Counted from the first letter of the stretch, positions 7,589 through 16,083 are shown. The stretch: 64,000 nucleotides of DNA from Pseudomonadota bacterium (GCA_021819085.1 JAKASJ010000015.1:17623-81622), one strand, 5' to 3'. Notes: generated by a model not told the origin, from the letters alone. Program-made: numbers and translations.

Positions 7589-8732
7589 TATTGCCCGCCT
7601 GCAGCACGGGCGCGTCGTTGCGCCGCCGGAACTTGTAATAGGCCGCGCATGCGCCCTCCGAGGACACCATGCACGACCCGATCGGATTGCGCGGCGTGCA
7701 GACGGTACCGAAGATCCTGCAGTCATGCGGCTTCTTGACCCCGCGCAGTATCGCGCCGCATTCGCAGGCTTTGTTCTCGGCGACCGGACGCGGCTGCACC
7801 GCAAAACGCACTTCGGCATCGTACCGGGCATACTGCTTCTTGATGCGCAGTCCGCTGTACGGAACCACCCCCAGTCCGCGCCACTCGAACGTGCGACGCA
7901 ACTCGAACACATCGGCCACCAGCGCCTGGGCCTTGGTATTGCCGGTGCGGGTCACCCCGCGGCTGAACTGGTTTTCGACCTCGGCGCGGTGCTCATTCAG
8001 CTGACGCACCAGCATGAGTATCCCCTGCAGCACATCCAGCGGCTCGAACCCGGATATGACCACCGGACGCTGGTACTCGCGCGCAAAGTACTCGTAGGCA
8101 CGACTGCCTATGATCGTGCTCACATGCGAGGGACCGATGAATCCATCCACGCGCACACTGCCGATCTGGCGCACATCGGGCGAGTTCAGGATGCTCTGGA
8201 TCGCCGAGGGCGTCAGCACATGGTTGCAGAACACGCTGAAATTCGGCAAGCCCAGGCGGTGCGCCTCCCTGATTGCCACCGCCGTGGGCGGCGTGGTTGT
8301 CTCGAAGCCGATTGCGAAAAACACCACCTCCTTCTCCGGATTATCGACCGCGAGCCGGATGGCCTCGGCGCACGAATAGACCATGCGAACGTCGCGCCCC
8401 TCGGCTCTGGCCTTGAGCAGACTGCGCTTGCGCGAACCCGGCACCCGCAGCATGTCCCCATAGCTGCACAGCATGACGTTCGGGATCCCAGCCAGTTCGA
8501 TTGCGCTGTCCAGGCGACCTATGGGCAGCACGCAAACCGGGCAGCCTGGACCATGAACCAACCGGATGCTGGCCGGCAGCAGATCCTGGATGCCGTAGCG
8601 GAAAATCGCATGCGTGTGACCGCCACAGAACTCCATCAAGTGGTAGTCGCGTGCCGGATCAGCTTCGCGTGCGATGGCAGCGGCGATGGCCGAAGCAACG
8701 CGTCCGTCGCGAAACTCGCTAATGTATTTCAC
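7581..8732 (-). CDS. hypD: Hydrogenase maturation protein HypD
   Basis: HypD is the [4Fe-4S] scaffold on which, with HypC, the Fe(CN)2CO group of [NiFe] hydrogenase is built. The diagnostic motifs are all present: FCGGHTHA, HGPGCPVCV, GFETTTP, the F-C-N-H segment, and the C-terminal cysteine set that ligates the cluster (CECG...CRIFG..C.P). I chose GTG at 8732-8730, preceded by GAGGG at eight bases; this matches the E. coli HypD start and shortens the hypC overlap to 14 bases. An ATG at 8753 is an alternative with a poorer ribosome binding site. The gene sits between hypC and hypX with overlaps on both sides. Confidence 0.93.
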   Translation of the reverse strand: MKYISEFRDGRVASAIAAAIAREADPARDYHLMEFCGGHTHAIFRYGIQDLLPASIRLVHGPGCPVCVLPIGRLDSAIELAGIPNVMLCSYGDMLRVPGSRKRSLLKARAEGRDVRMVYSCAEAIRLAVDNPEKEVVFFAIGFETTTPPTAVAIREAHRLGLPNFSVFCNHVLTPSAIQSILNSPDVRQIGSVRVDGFIGPSHVSTIIGSRAYEYFAREYQRPVVISGFEPLDVLQGILMLVRQLNEHRAEVENQFSRGVTRTGNTKAQALVADVFELRRTFEWRGLGVVPYSGLRIKKQYARYDAEVRFAVQPRPVAENKACECGAILRGVKKPHDCRIFGTVCTPRNPIGSCMVSSEGACAAYYKFRRRNDAPVLQAGNNE

Positions 8733-8964
8733 CGGATGATCCCTCGTGCTCATTCACCATCTGCGCGAACAGGGCGAGCGTCCGGTCCGCCTCATCCGCA
8801 TCCAGACGCGCGATCGCATAACCGACGTGGACGATGACGTAATCGCCCACAGCGACATCCTCGACCAGGCCCAACGAGATTTCGTTGTGCACGCCGCCCA
8901 CGTCGATCAGCGCCTTGTCATCATCCAGAAGCCGGACTACTCGGGCAGGTATGGCCAGACACAT
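8719..8964 (-). CDS. hypC: Hydrogenase maturation chaperone HypC/HupF family
   Basis: An 81-residue protein beginning MCLAIPARV. The cysteine at position 2 (exposed as the N-terminus after Met removal) is the residue that binds the iron-cyanide group and pairs with HypD. The compact beta-barrel region to about residue 60 includes the G-D-Y-V-I-V-H-V-G-Y-A segment typical of the family. The stop overlaps the start of hypD, and the gene begins two bases after the hupK-like stop, so the genes form a tight operon. HypC delivers the iron centre to the hydrogenase large subunit precursor in the cytoplasm. Confidence 0.93.
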   Translation of the reverse strand: MCLAIPARVVRLLDDDKALIDVGGVHNEISLGLVEDVAVGDYVIVHVGYAIARLDADEADRTLALFAQMVNEHEGSSGEIH

Positions 8965-8966
8965 TT

Positions 8967-10190
8967 CTACAGGTCCTCCGCAGGGGCCGGTTCGACGATC
9001 ACCTCGTGCGCCACGCACGGATCCAGTGCGACGACCAGCATGGCCACGCGGCGCCGAAGTTCCTGCGCGCCCGTAACCGGCAGGGCGAGGAGCGCGTGCA
9101 CCAGCGCCCCGTCGGGATGAAAATTCCACTCGGTCGGCGCCACGATCCGGTAACGCTCAACGATACCGCCGCGCAGATTCACACGATGTACCAGCCAGCC
9201 GCGCGCGGTCTCGACAAGCCCTGTGCCGGATTGCGTGGCCGATGCCCCGCTGCCGCGCACCGGACGCCGTCCGGTGCCACCGTGCATCACCTGCAGACAG
9301 CGCCTCATTCGGCGCGGCAAAGATGCGAGTTCCGTCAGGCGCGCCACAAGCCGCGTCATCAAACCATTTCCCTGCCGCCGCTGCAGCTCGGCTACCAGGC
9401 TGCGCCGGCCCTGGCGCGCAAGAGGACCGGTCTCGCAGGCCCGTCCGTTCCATACCGGCCGGGCGGTGAACCCGTCGGCCGTATCCGCATCCAGGACCGC
9501 CGAAAACGCGCCCGGCGTGATGCGCGGCAGAACTCCGACACTGCTGCGACCGAGTTCTGCCAGCCCACAGTCCTCAACTGCTCTCAAAGTGCGCGCGGCG
9601 ACGGTTGTCGCACGGCGATACCATTCCCGCAATGCGGCCCCGTCGCGAATCTGCAGCCAATGGTCTGCGGACATGGCGAAGATGCCGTGCGCAAGCACCG
9701 CGTCGATCTCGGACAATTGGTCGCTGGCAACGCCCAGGTCCATATCTGGCGGCACTCCACCGGCCGTGGCCTGCCATATTCCGCCACCGAGCGCGCGCCG
9801 CAGGGCGACCACGCTTCGGCGCAGAACGGCGAGTTCCTCGATCCGGGGCGAGGCATCGATGAACAGCCCCGGCCAGTCGAGCAGCAGCCGGCCGGCATGC
9901 TCCTGAACGGATTCGGCGGCGACCAGAAGGCTGCGCCGCGCACGCTCAGCCGCCGTCGCCGCAATACCCTGGGCTTGCTCGCACGCCGCCATGCCGGCGC
10001 TCGCCTGGGCAACTCCGCAGATGCTGAACAGCAGGGGCAACGCCTGCAACGCCTCGTTCACCGGCCGACCTTCCAGGATGCGGCTGGCATTCGTCCGCCT
10101 GGTCGACTCTACCCTGACTGCCGCTACCCTGTCTAAATCGACGGAAACGCGAATCCGTAACCGTCCTTCGATGTCTTGCGCGGTTGCGAT
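8967..10190 (-). CDS. HupK-like hydrogenase assembly protein (non-catalytic large-subunit homologue)
   Basis: A homologue of the [NiFe]-hydrogenase large subunit that lacks the metal ligands. The first CxxC is reduced to F-S-I-C-G-V-A-Q and the C-terminal DPCxxC to DPCVAHEV, each keeping one cysteine. HupK proteins are assembly factors rather than enzymes, which fits the operon with hypC, hypD and hypX. The first canonical start is GTG at 10061, but the same frame stays open upstream. It encodes a clear large-subunit-like N-terminus (I-E-G-R-L-R-I-R-V ... STRRTNASRILEGRP) back to about 10190 with no ATG, GTG or TTG. I extended the gene to the ATC at 10190, preceded by GGAG; the exact start is uncertain. 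Confidence 0.75.
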   Translation of the reverse strand: MATAQDIEGRLRIRVSVDLDRVAAVRVESTRRTNASRILEGRPVNEALQALPLLFSICGVAQASAGMAACEQAQGIAATAAERARRSLLVAAESVQEHAGRLLLDWPGLFIDASPRIEELAVLRRSVVALRRALGGGIWQATAGGVPPDMDLGVASDQLSEIDAVLAHGIFAMSADHWLQIRDGAALREWYRRATTVAARTLRAVEDCGLAELGRSSVGVLPRITPGAFSAVLDADTADGFTARPVWNGRACETGPLARQGRRSLVAELQRRQGNGLMTRLVARLTELASLPRRMRRCLQVMHGGTGRRPVRGSGASATQSGTGLVETARGWLVHRVNLRGGIVERYRIVAPTEWNFHPDGALVHALLALPVTGAQELRRRVAMLVVALDPCVAHEVIVEPAPAEDL

Positions 10191-10277
10191 GATCTTCTCC
10201 GCAGTCTGACCGCCGGGTCCTGACCCCGGTCCCGGATTTCAATGCCGACACGGCAACACAAGCCGAAACCGGCGGCC

Positions 10278-10291
10278 TTGACTCAAATCAA
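10278..10291. promoter_or_regulatory. FNR/ANR-like box upstream of the hydrogenase maturation operon
   Basis: TTGACTCAAATCAA matches the FNR/ANR consensus TTGAT-N4-ATCAA at nine of ten positions. It lies about 90 bases upstream of the inferred hupK start, consistent with oxygen-responsive activation of the operon. The same half-site variant (TTGAC-N4-ATCAA) recurs at 14284-14297. Confidence 0.5.
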
Positions 10292-10391
10292 AATACCCGC
10301 TGACCGCGTTACGATTCGGCATATAGGGTACGCGGACCGTATCTGTGCCATGTCATAATGTTGAATTAACTTTATAAATACATTACAAGTA

Positions 10392-10409
10392 TTTATTATT
10401 AATAATAAA
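10392..10409. repeat. 18-bp perfect AT-only palindrome
   Basis: TTTATTATTAATAATAAA is a perfect palindrome made only of A and T, inside a short AT-rich patch of a GC-rich region. It could be a protein-binding site or a melting region near a promoter. No function can be assigned. Confidence 0.7.
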
Positions 10410-10651
10410 ACATACCACTCAGGATGATGGCGCGGGCGAAAGCACTGCCCGGCGGCGGTCGGGCTGCGGGAAGCTCCGGCCACAGGCGAGCCTGTCCTTG
10501 CCGCACCATCGCACGAGCGCCGGGCTTGTCTGGCGCTGTGCGTCGACCCTGTCGGCCATCCGGCACGGCCACCTGCCGCAAAGGCAGCGTTCGGGCTCCG
10601 GGTGCCACGTCCCGGGCGGGAGCACCCTCTTGATATTCTGAAGAACGTCAG

Positions 10652-10783
10652 TCAGCAGCGTGCGTTGCCAGTTGCGCATGCGCCCCGGATTCGGTATCCG
10701 CCAGCAGCTGCGATGGCAACCGACACCGGGCATGGGAATGCCGGGGCAGACCGGATGGGTGCTGACGCCACGGGTTCGTTCAT
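10652..10783 (-). CDS. Possible small protein (43 residues), doubtful
   Basis: An ATG at 10783 is preceded by a purine-rich tract containing GGAGG and GGGAG within 7-14 bases, followed by 43 codons rich in Ala, Pro and Arg with three cysteines. There is no hydrophobic segment, no known family and no neighbour within 300 bases to support it. The good ribosome binding site is the only positive evidence; chance is a fair alternative. Confidence 0.2.
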   Translation of the reverse strand: MNEPVASAPIRSAPAFPCPVSVAIAAAGGYRIRGACATGNARC

Positions 10784-10857
10784 GACTGGCTCCCTCCTCC
10801 CTCCCATACAGACCATGTCATTCGCAATACGCATTATACGGCGGGAACCGCGTGGTC

Positions 10858-10885
10858 CGGCCGCTTTCCGATGGCTGTTTTTTTT
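10858..10885 (+). terminator. Possible intrinsic terminator of an unidentified plus-strand transcript
   Basis: A five-pair stem with one G-U pair (CGGCC / GGCTG, ten-base loop) is followed by eight T residues. No plus-strand gene precedes it, so it would end an unknown RNA from 10210-10850 or be fortuitous. The short stem makes this weak. Confidence 0.25.
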
Positions 10886-11172
10886 ACCCACCTGCTAACC
10901 CGAGGAGCCTTTTTTATTGGAGGGCTCGATCCAGAAGCCTTGACCCGCGGGGCACAGGCGTAAAAAATGGAGTCCTTGCGGTGGCCATCGAACTGCCGGG
11001 CACGTGTCGGACGCCCTGCCTCGCCGGAACGGAGCGGTCTTGCGGTTGCCCGGTCTGCCGGGTGTGGACCGGCGCATCGGCAGCGCCGCAGCCCAACACG
11101 GGCCTGCGGACGAGATCGACCCATCGCACCGCGCACAGCCGGGCGGCAGCCGGCACCCAACTGAGCCAGCCG

Positions 11173-12039
11173 ATGCCCCCTGAGTTTGCCGCGACGCATG
11201 TCGCACTGACCACCGGACAGCACATTCTGTCCGTGATTTCGGGCTTCGCGGTCGGCTTTTCCCTTAGCCTCATCGGCGGCGGAGGATCCATCCTGGCCGT
11301 GCCGCTGCTCCTGTATCTGGTCGGCTATCCCAAGCCACATGTCGTCATCGGCACCACCGCACTGGCGGTATCGGCAAACGCATTCCTCAACCTAGTGCCG
11401 CACGCGTACGCGGGCAACGTGCGCTGGAAGGAAGCGATACTGTTCGCAATTGTCGGCGCCATCGCGGCATTCGCCGGCTCCACGGCCGGCAAGGCGGTGG
11501 GATCGGAGAAACTGCTTTTTCTGTTCGCCATCCTGATGCTCGTGATCGCTGGCCTGATGTTGCGCCGCGGCAGACCCGCCGATCGCCAGGCACCGGCGAC
11601 AACCCCCCCGCCGGAAAAGAAACGCAAAACGCTGAAGCTGGTCGTCGCCGCCTGTGCCGTGGGGCTTCTGTCGGGATTTTTCGGGATCGGTGGCGGATTC
11701 CTGATCGTTCCGGGTCTGGTGTTTCCGACAGGAATGTCGATGATCTCCGCCATCGGATCCTCGCTGGTGTCGGTGGGGACTTTCGGGCTGGTCACGGCGC
11801 TGAACTATGCCCGCTCCGGTCTGCTGGATTGGCGGGTGGCAGGACTATACCTCGCTGGAGGCGCTGTCGGCGGCTGGATCGGCTCGCGGCTGGCCACCCG
11901 CCTCGGCCGCAGCAGCAAGGGCACACTCAACGTGATCTTCTCTGCAGTGGTGGCACTTGTGGCACTGTACATCCTGTACCGGAACCTCTCCGCCTTCGCG
12001 CCCCCGCTGCGCGACCTTTCGCCGGGAGGTCATACCTGA
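11173..12039 (+). CDS. TauE/SafE (TSUP) family sulfite/sulfonate exporter
   Basis: A 288-residue membrane protein with about eight hydrophobic segments and the internal duplication of the family. Each half carries a glycine-rich loop: GGGGSILAVPLLL near residue 35 and GIGGGFLIVPGLV near 170. TSUP proteins move sulfite, sulfoacetate or other small anions across the inner membrane; export of sulfite made by sulfur oxidation is a plausible role here. A charged cytoplasmic linker (about 130-155) separates the halves. I start at ATG 11173, directly before the first hydrophobic segment; the open frame upstream encodes low-complexity Arg/Pro/Cys-rich sequence that looks non-coding. The gene stands alone and converges with the pyruvate dehydrogenase genes. 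Confidence 0.85.
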   Translation: MPPEFAATHVALTTGQHILSVISGFAVGFSLSLIGGGGSILAVPLLLYLVGYPKPHVVIGTTALAVSANAFLNLVPHAYAGNVRWKEAILFAIVGAIAAFAGSTAGKAVGSEKLLFLFAILMLVIAGLMLRRGRPADRQAPATTPPPEKKRKTLKLVVAACAVGLLSGFFGIGGGFLIVPGLVFPTGMSMISAIGSSLVSVGTFGLVTALNYARSGLLDWRVAGLYLAGGAVGGWIGSRLATRLGRSSKGTLNVIFSAVVALVALYILYRNLSAFAPPLRDLSPGGHT

Positions 12040-12100
12040 GAGTCACACCGGCCGCAGCAGCTCCCGCCCAGGGGCGTGAATCGCAGCGCGCGCCGCGGGA

Positions 12101-13138
12101 TCAGTCGGTGTGCAGCCCGGCCAGCTCTTCGACTGCCTGGATTATGTTCTTTGTCCCGGGAATGGACGCGCGCTCCAGTTCCGCGTTGTACGGAGTCGGC
12201 ACGTCGCTGGCGGCCAGTCTGCGCACCGGCGATGCCAGATCCGGGTGCGCAACCTCACCCAGCGTCGCGGCGATTTCAGCGCCGACGCCACCAAACCGGC
12301 AGTCCTCTTCGACCACGATCGCGTGGCGCGTCTTGCTTACCGACTCGCGCAGCAGCGGCAAATCGATCGGACGCAGACTGCGCAGATCGATGACTTCCAC
12401 CTCGATGCCGCGCGTGGAGAGCTGTGCCGCGGCTTCCATGGCAAGAGATACCATGCGGTGCCAGGCAACCAGGGTCACGTCACGCCCTTCCCGCCGTACT
12501 GCCGCAGCATGCATGGCAGGCGGCGGGGCATCCGGGTCGAACGGTCCCTTGGTGAAGTACAGCAGTTCGTGTTCCAGTACAATGATCGGGTCATCGGCGA
12601 CGATCGCCTGTGACAGCTGCCAGTAGGAATCCTGCGGCGTTGCGGGCACAACAACTCGCAAACCCGGCACGTTGACCAAAGTATGCTCCAGCCGCTGTGA
12701 ATGCTGGGCTCCGAGCTGCTTCGCCACGCCTCCCGGCATGCGTATCACCAGGGGTACCTGCAGCTGCCCGCCGGACATGTAGCGCAGCTTGGCTGCCATG
12801 TTGATGATCGAATCCAGGGCAAGCAGCGCGAAGTTGATGGTCATGATTTCGACCACGGGCCGTCCGCCGGCCAATGCCGCTCCCACGCCGATGCCGACGA
12901 AGCTGTTTTCAGAGATCGGCGTGTCGCGCACGCGCCATTCGCCGTATTTCGCGTAAAGGCCCTGGGTCACGCGGTAGCTTCCGCCGAACAGGCCCACGTC
13001 CTCACCAAGAATGAACACACTGCTGTCGCGCTCCATGGCACGGTCCAACGCTATGTTCAGGGCCTGCCAGACCTCCAGTTCCGGTGCCGGGCGTGCCGTC
13101 CCGATGATACCGACGTTGTCGTTGCGCTGCCGGGTCAT
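12101..13138 (-). CDS. pdhB: Pyruvate (2-oxoacid) dehydrogenase E1 component, beta subunit
   Basis: A 345-residue transketolase-like beta subunit of a heterotetrameric E1. It holds the pyrimidine-binding domain (about 20-200, with the EDVGLFGGSYRVT and ENSFVGIGVGAALAG stretches) and a transketolase C-terminal domain (about 215-330). With the alpha subunit it decarboxylates a 2-oxoacid, most likely pyruvate, using thiamine diphosphate and passes the acyl group to a lipoyl E2. The start overlaps the alpha-subunit stop by four bases (ATGA), so the two are co-translated. No E2 or E3 gene lies nearby, so the complex must draw on genes elsewhere. Acetoin or branched-chain substrates are not excluded. 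Confidence 0.88.
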   Translation of the reverse strand: MTRQRNDNVGIIGTARPAPELEVWQALNIALDRAMERDSSVFILGEDVGLFGGSYRVTQGLYAKYGEWRVRDTPISENSFVGIGVGAALAGGRPVVEIMTINFALLALDSIINMAAKLRYMSGGQLQVPLVIRMPGGVAKQLGAQHSQRLEHTLVNVPGLRVVVPATPQDSYWQLSQAIVADDPIIVLEHELLYFTKGPFDPDAPPPAMHAAAVRREGRDVTLVAWHRMVSLAMEAAAQLSTRGIEVEVIDLRSLRPIDLPLLRESVSKTRHAIVVEEDCRFGGVGAEIAATLGEVAHPDLASPVRRLAASDVPTPYNAELERASIPGTKNIIQAVEELAGLHTD

Positions 13139-14112
13139 GGCCGCCCGCCGTACAGATCCAGAGGCTCGCTGTAAACGCCCTTTCCGAGATCCGTCGGCTG
13201 CGGGCTTTCGGCAGCGAAGCGCACGGCCTCTGCAACCACTTCCGCAACCGTCTTTTCAGCTTCCTGGCAGTCGGTCTCGTTCAGCCACCCCTGCCCAAGA
13301 GCACGCTCGCGGAAGATCTCCAGCGGGTCGCGCGCCCGCAGTTCCGCGAGCTCCAGTGCCGAGCGATAGGCCCCCGGGTCCGCCATGGAATGCCCGCGAT
13401 AGCGATAGGTCTCGCACTCGATCAGATATGGTCCGTTGCCCGACCGCACATGCTGCACCGCGGCACGGGTCGCTTCGTGAACCGCTACCACATCCATGCC
13501 GTCGACATGGCGGCCGTCTATGCCATACGCGGACGCATGACGGTAGATATCGGGCACTGCCGAATGCCGATGGATTTCGGTTCCGATCTGGTAGTGGTTA
13601 TTTTCGCAGATGAACAGCACCGGCAGCTTCCATAGCGCCGCCATGTTGAGCGTCTCGTGGAACGTTCCCTGGTTGGCAGCACCGTCTCCGAAATAACACA
13701 ACACAATCTGCGTGGAATCGTTCAGGCGCAGCCAGTACCCGACACCGGCCGCGATCGCGAACGTCTCTCCGACGATGGCATAGCCCCCGAGAAATCTGCG
13801 GCTGACATCGTAGAGATGCATGGAGCCGCCGTAGCCGCCTGAGCAGCCGGTGGCCCGCCCGAACAGTTCCGCCATCACCGCCGAGGGACTCACGCCCCAG
13901 ACCATCGCGTGCACATGCTCGCGATAGGTGCTGACCACGTAATCACCGGGCTCGGCGGCATGCAGGCTGCCGACCGCCACCGCTTCCTCTCCGGGATACA
14001 GGTGCAGAAATCCACCGATGTTTCCCTGCATGTACTGCTCCGCAGCGGCCTGCTCGAACTGACGTGCAAGCGTCATGTCGTAAAAAAACTGCCGTGCGAG
14101 TTTACGTTGCAT
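13135..14112 (-). CDS. pdhA: Pyruvate (2-oxoacid) dehydrogenase E1 component, alpha subunit
   Basis: A 325-residue alpha subunit that binds the diphosphate of thiamine diphosphate. The TPP motif is clear: GDGAANQGTFHETLNMAALWKLP ending in CENN (about 150-180), and the phosphorylation-loop region YRYRGHSMADPG is conserved. It forms an alpha2-beta2 E1 with the overlapping pdhB. I start at ATG 14112 (GGGG seven bases upstream), which gives a normal N-terminus; the frame upstream is open but not protein-like. An FNR-like box lies 172-185 bases upstream, suggesting redox control. A stand-alone E1 pair next to an AhpF-like reductase is unusual, as E2 and E3 are normally adjacent. Confidence 0.88.
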   Translation of the reverse strand: MQRKLARQFFYDMTLARQFEQAAAEQYMQGNIGGFLHLYPGEEAVAVGSLHAAEPGDYVVSTYREHVHAMVWGVSPSAVMAELFGRATGCSGGYGGSMHLYDVSRRFLGGYAIVGETFAIAAGVGYWLRLNDSTQIVLCYFGDGAANQGTFHETLNMAALWKLPVLFICENNHYQIGTEIHRHSAVPDIYRHASAYGIDGRHVDGMDVVAVHEATRAAVQHVRSGNGPYLIECETYRYRGHSMADPGAYRSALELAELRARDPLEIFRERALGQGWLNETDCQEAEKTVAEVVAEAVRFAAESPQPTDLGKGVYSEPLDLYGGRP

Positions 14113-14433
14113 CGACAATCCCCCGGCACCTGATACCGCACCGGCGTGAATTCGGAATTTCCGGCGGCGACGCACGCTATCCAGGTCCGTCGCAAGACCG
14201 TAAACGGCTATATGCCGCTCACCCGGCATGGGCACAGCCGTGTGGCACGCCTACTTCATAGCACGCGAATGCCGCAGCAGACATTGACACGCATCAAAAC
14301 GCGTTACCCGCGGGGTATTCTCCCTACCGCCTTTGCGTCACGCCGGTCGCAACACCATGGACATCCGCCGCCGGGCGGCCTGCGTCCCGCAGAGACCACA
14401 TTCCGCCTGGCGCCCACGCGGTGCGCGCGCCGC
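14113..14433. other. Upstream region of the pdhAB operon
   Basis: About 320 bases between the E1 alpha start and the end of the AhpF-like gene. It contains an FNR-like box at 14284-14297. No small gene or clear terminator was found. Confidence 0.6.
14284..14297. promoter_or_regulatory. FNR/ANR-like box upstream of pdhAB
   Basis: TTGACACGCATCAA matches TTGAT-N4-ATCAA at nine of ten positions, with the same T-to-C variant as the box upstream of the hydrogenase genes. If it sits at -41.5, transcription would start near 14249, giving a leader of about 135 bases. Confidence 0.45.
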
Positions 14434-16083
14434 TCAGTTCCCTGCGGTCTGCCGCCGGGCAAGAAACCGGTCCGCAGACAGCGCCGCCTGGGCACCATCC
14501 CCGACGGCAATGGTGATCTGCTTGTCGCGCTGGTCGGTGACATCTCCGGCCGCAAACAGTCCTGGCACGATGGTCGACTGATCCCGGCTCACTGGAATCT
14601 CTCCGGCACTGTTCAAGGCGAGCAGCCGGCTTACCGGCCCGGTATTCGGGACCAGACCCACTTCGAGAAATACACCGTCCACCCGCAAGTCATACCGCTC
14701 CTTTCCATCGACCGATGCCAGACGCACCCCGGAGAGCGCCTCCTTGCCCAGAAATTCCCGAACTTCCATGCGCATATGCACGGTCACATTGGGTGCCGCG
14801 CGCACTTCGTCGACCAGGACCTGGTCGGCCTGGAACTGATCGAGCATGTGGATGAGGTGGATTTCGCGCGCGTACCCGCGCAGGTCGCGCACGGCGGTGA
14901 GGGCGGAATTGCCGCCACCGACTACCGCCACCGGCTTGTCCTTGAAAAGCGGCGCGTCGCAGGTGGCGCAGAATGCGATGCCGTGACCGATGAAGCGTGA
15001 TTCCCCTGGGACATTCAGCCGCCGATACTGCTTGCCGGCCGCGTAAATCACGCTGCGGGCATGGTAGATGGCTCCGTCGTCTGCCTGAACCTCGAATGCG
15101 ACACCCGAGCTGCGCACCTCGGTCACGCGCGCATGCATGCGCTCAGCGACCGGGTAACTCTCAAGATGATGACGGAACATCTCGGCAAGTTCGCTGCCGC
15201 CGATTTCCATCATTCCGAGATAATTATCGACGACCGCCGTGTCGGTGATCTGCCCGCCGGGATGCACTCCGAGGACTGCGACCCGCCGGCCCTTGCGCAC
15301 CGCATAAAGCGCCGCAGCCATGGCTGCCGGTCCGGCACCCACGATCAACAGGTCGTACTCCTGCTCCGCCCCCGCCTCGGTCGCTTTACGCTGCCCCTGC
15401 GCCGTGCGCAGCGCCGCATCGACCACCTCATAGGTTTGCGGGTCGGCCAGCTTGAGGATTTCCATGACCGCCGCCGGTGGGGGCAACGCCCCTTCGAACG
15501 CAGGTCGTTCGTTGACTACGGTACGAGGAACGCCCTGCACTCCGTAGCGCTGCGTCAATGCCGGAAATTCCGCAGCATCAATCATGTCGGCGCGAATCCC
15601 GGCGTTGACAAACGACAGCTGATGCGCCAGACGCACCATGTTCGGGCAGTACGGGCAGGTAAGGGTCACCATGATCTCGAGATGCACCGGCACGACGATG
15701 CGCTGCGCGAGCGCTTCGACCTGCGGATCGAGTCCGGACTCGCCGGTCGACACCATCGAGACCGCCTCGAGCAGTGAACCGAATTCGTATCCCCCGGTCA
15801 GTCCGTAGAAACGGATGCCGTAGTCCCGGTCCCCGAGAACGACGGTCGCCGGTACCTTGTCGATGCCGTAGCGCTTTGCCTCGGCGGCGTCGGCAATGAA
15901 TTCCCGAACTTCCAGGGCCAGCCTGGGCGAAAGCGCGGCGAACTCTTCCAGCAGCTGCTGCTGCTCGCGGCATGCACCGCAGGCATTCTTCTGCGTGAAA
16001 AAAACGAGCCGCACCGGCCTGTTCATGCCGGCAAGGTGTGTATGCGTCTCTTTTTTTACCGCGTCAGTAAGGAATGTTGCCAT
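14434..16083 (-). CDS. AhpF-like flavoprotein reductase with two N-terminal redox folds
   Basis: A 549-residue protein made of two tandem thioredoxin folds (about 1-220) and a thioredoxin-reductase-like FAD/NAD(P)H module (about 240-549). Redox pairs are visible at C35-G-A-C38 in the first fold, C143-P-Y-C146 in the second and C372-A-T-C375 in the reductase. The FAD motif is GAGPAAMAAALY near 249-260 and the nucleotide motif VVGGGNSALT near 390. In E. coli AhpF only the second fold keeps its CxxC; having both resembles archaeal protein disulfide oxidoreductase. It should pass electrons from NAD(P)H to a peroxiredoxin or another disulfide or sulfane substrate. No ahpC is adjacent, so the acceptor is unknown. 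Confidence 0.85.
   Translation of the reverse strand: MATFLTDAVKKETHTHLAGMNRPVRLVFFTQKNACGACREQQQLLEEFAALSPRLALEVREFIADAAEAKRYGIDKVPATVVLGDRDYGIRFYGLTGGYEFGSLLEAVSMVSTGESGLDPQVEALAQRIVVPVHLEIMVTLTCPYCPNMVRLAHQLSFVNAGIRADMIDAAEFPALTQRYGVQGVPRTVVNERPAFEGALPPPAAVMEILKLADPQTYEVVDAALRTAQGQRKATEAGAEQEYDLLIVGAGPAAMAAALYAVRKGRRVAVLGVHPGGQITDTAVVDNYLGMMEIGGSELAEMFRHHLESYPVAERMHARVTEVRSSGVAFEVQADDGAIYHARSVIYAAGKQYRRLNVPGESRFIGHGIAFCATCDAPLFKDKPVAVVGGGNSALTAVRDLRGYAREIHLIHMLDQFQADQVLVDEVRAAPNVTVHMRMEVREFLGKEALSGVRLASVDGKERYDLRVDGVFLEVGLVPNTGPVSRLLALNSAGEIPVSRDQSTIVPGLFAAGDVTDQRDKQITIAVGDGAQAALSADRFLARRQTAGN

Larger units (their letters stand above)
10191..11172. other. Divergent intergenic region between hupK-like and TauE/SafE genes
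   Basis: About 980 bases without a convincing gene. The part near hupK is AT-rich (10340-10420) and holds an FNR-like box and an 18-bp perfect AT palindrome. The rest (10420-11170) is GC-rich, with short reading frames on both strands that show no protein-like composition. One hairpin with a T-run is noted at 10858-10885. A structured RNA in 10430-10880 cannot be excluded, but I recognise none. Confidence 0.6.

Noticed and set aside
5816-7738. 640-codon plus-strand frame
   Set aside because: It is antisense to hypX; the composition is typical of the complement of GC-rich coding DNA and hypX is unmistakable.
10430-10880. Structured RNA gene (RNase P RNA, 6S, tmRNA) in the GC-rich intergenic stretch
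   Set aside because: None of the conserved core sequences of these RNAs could be recognised on either strand.
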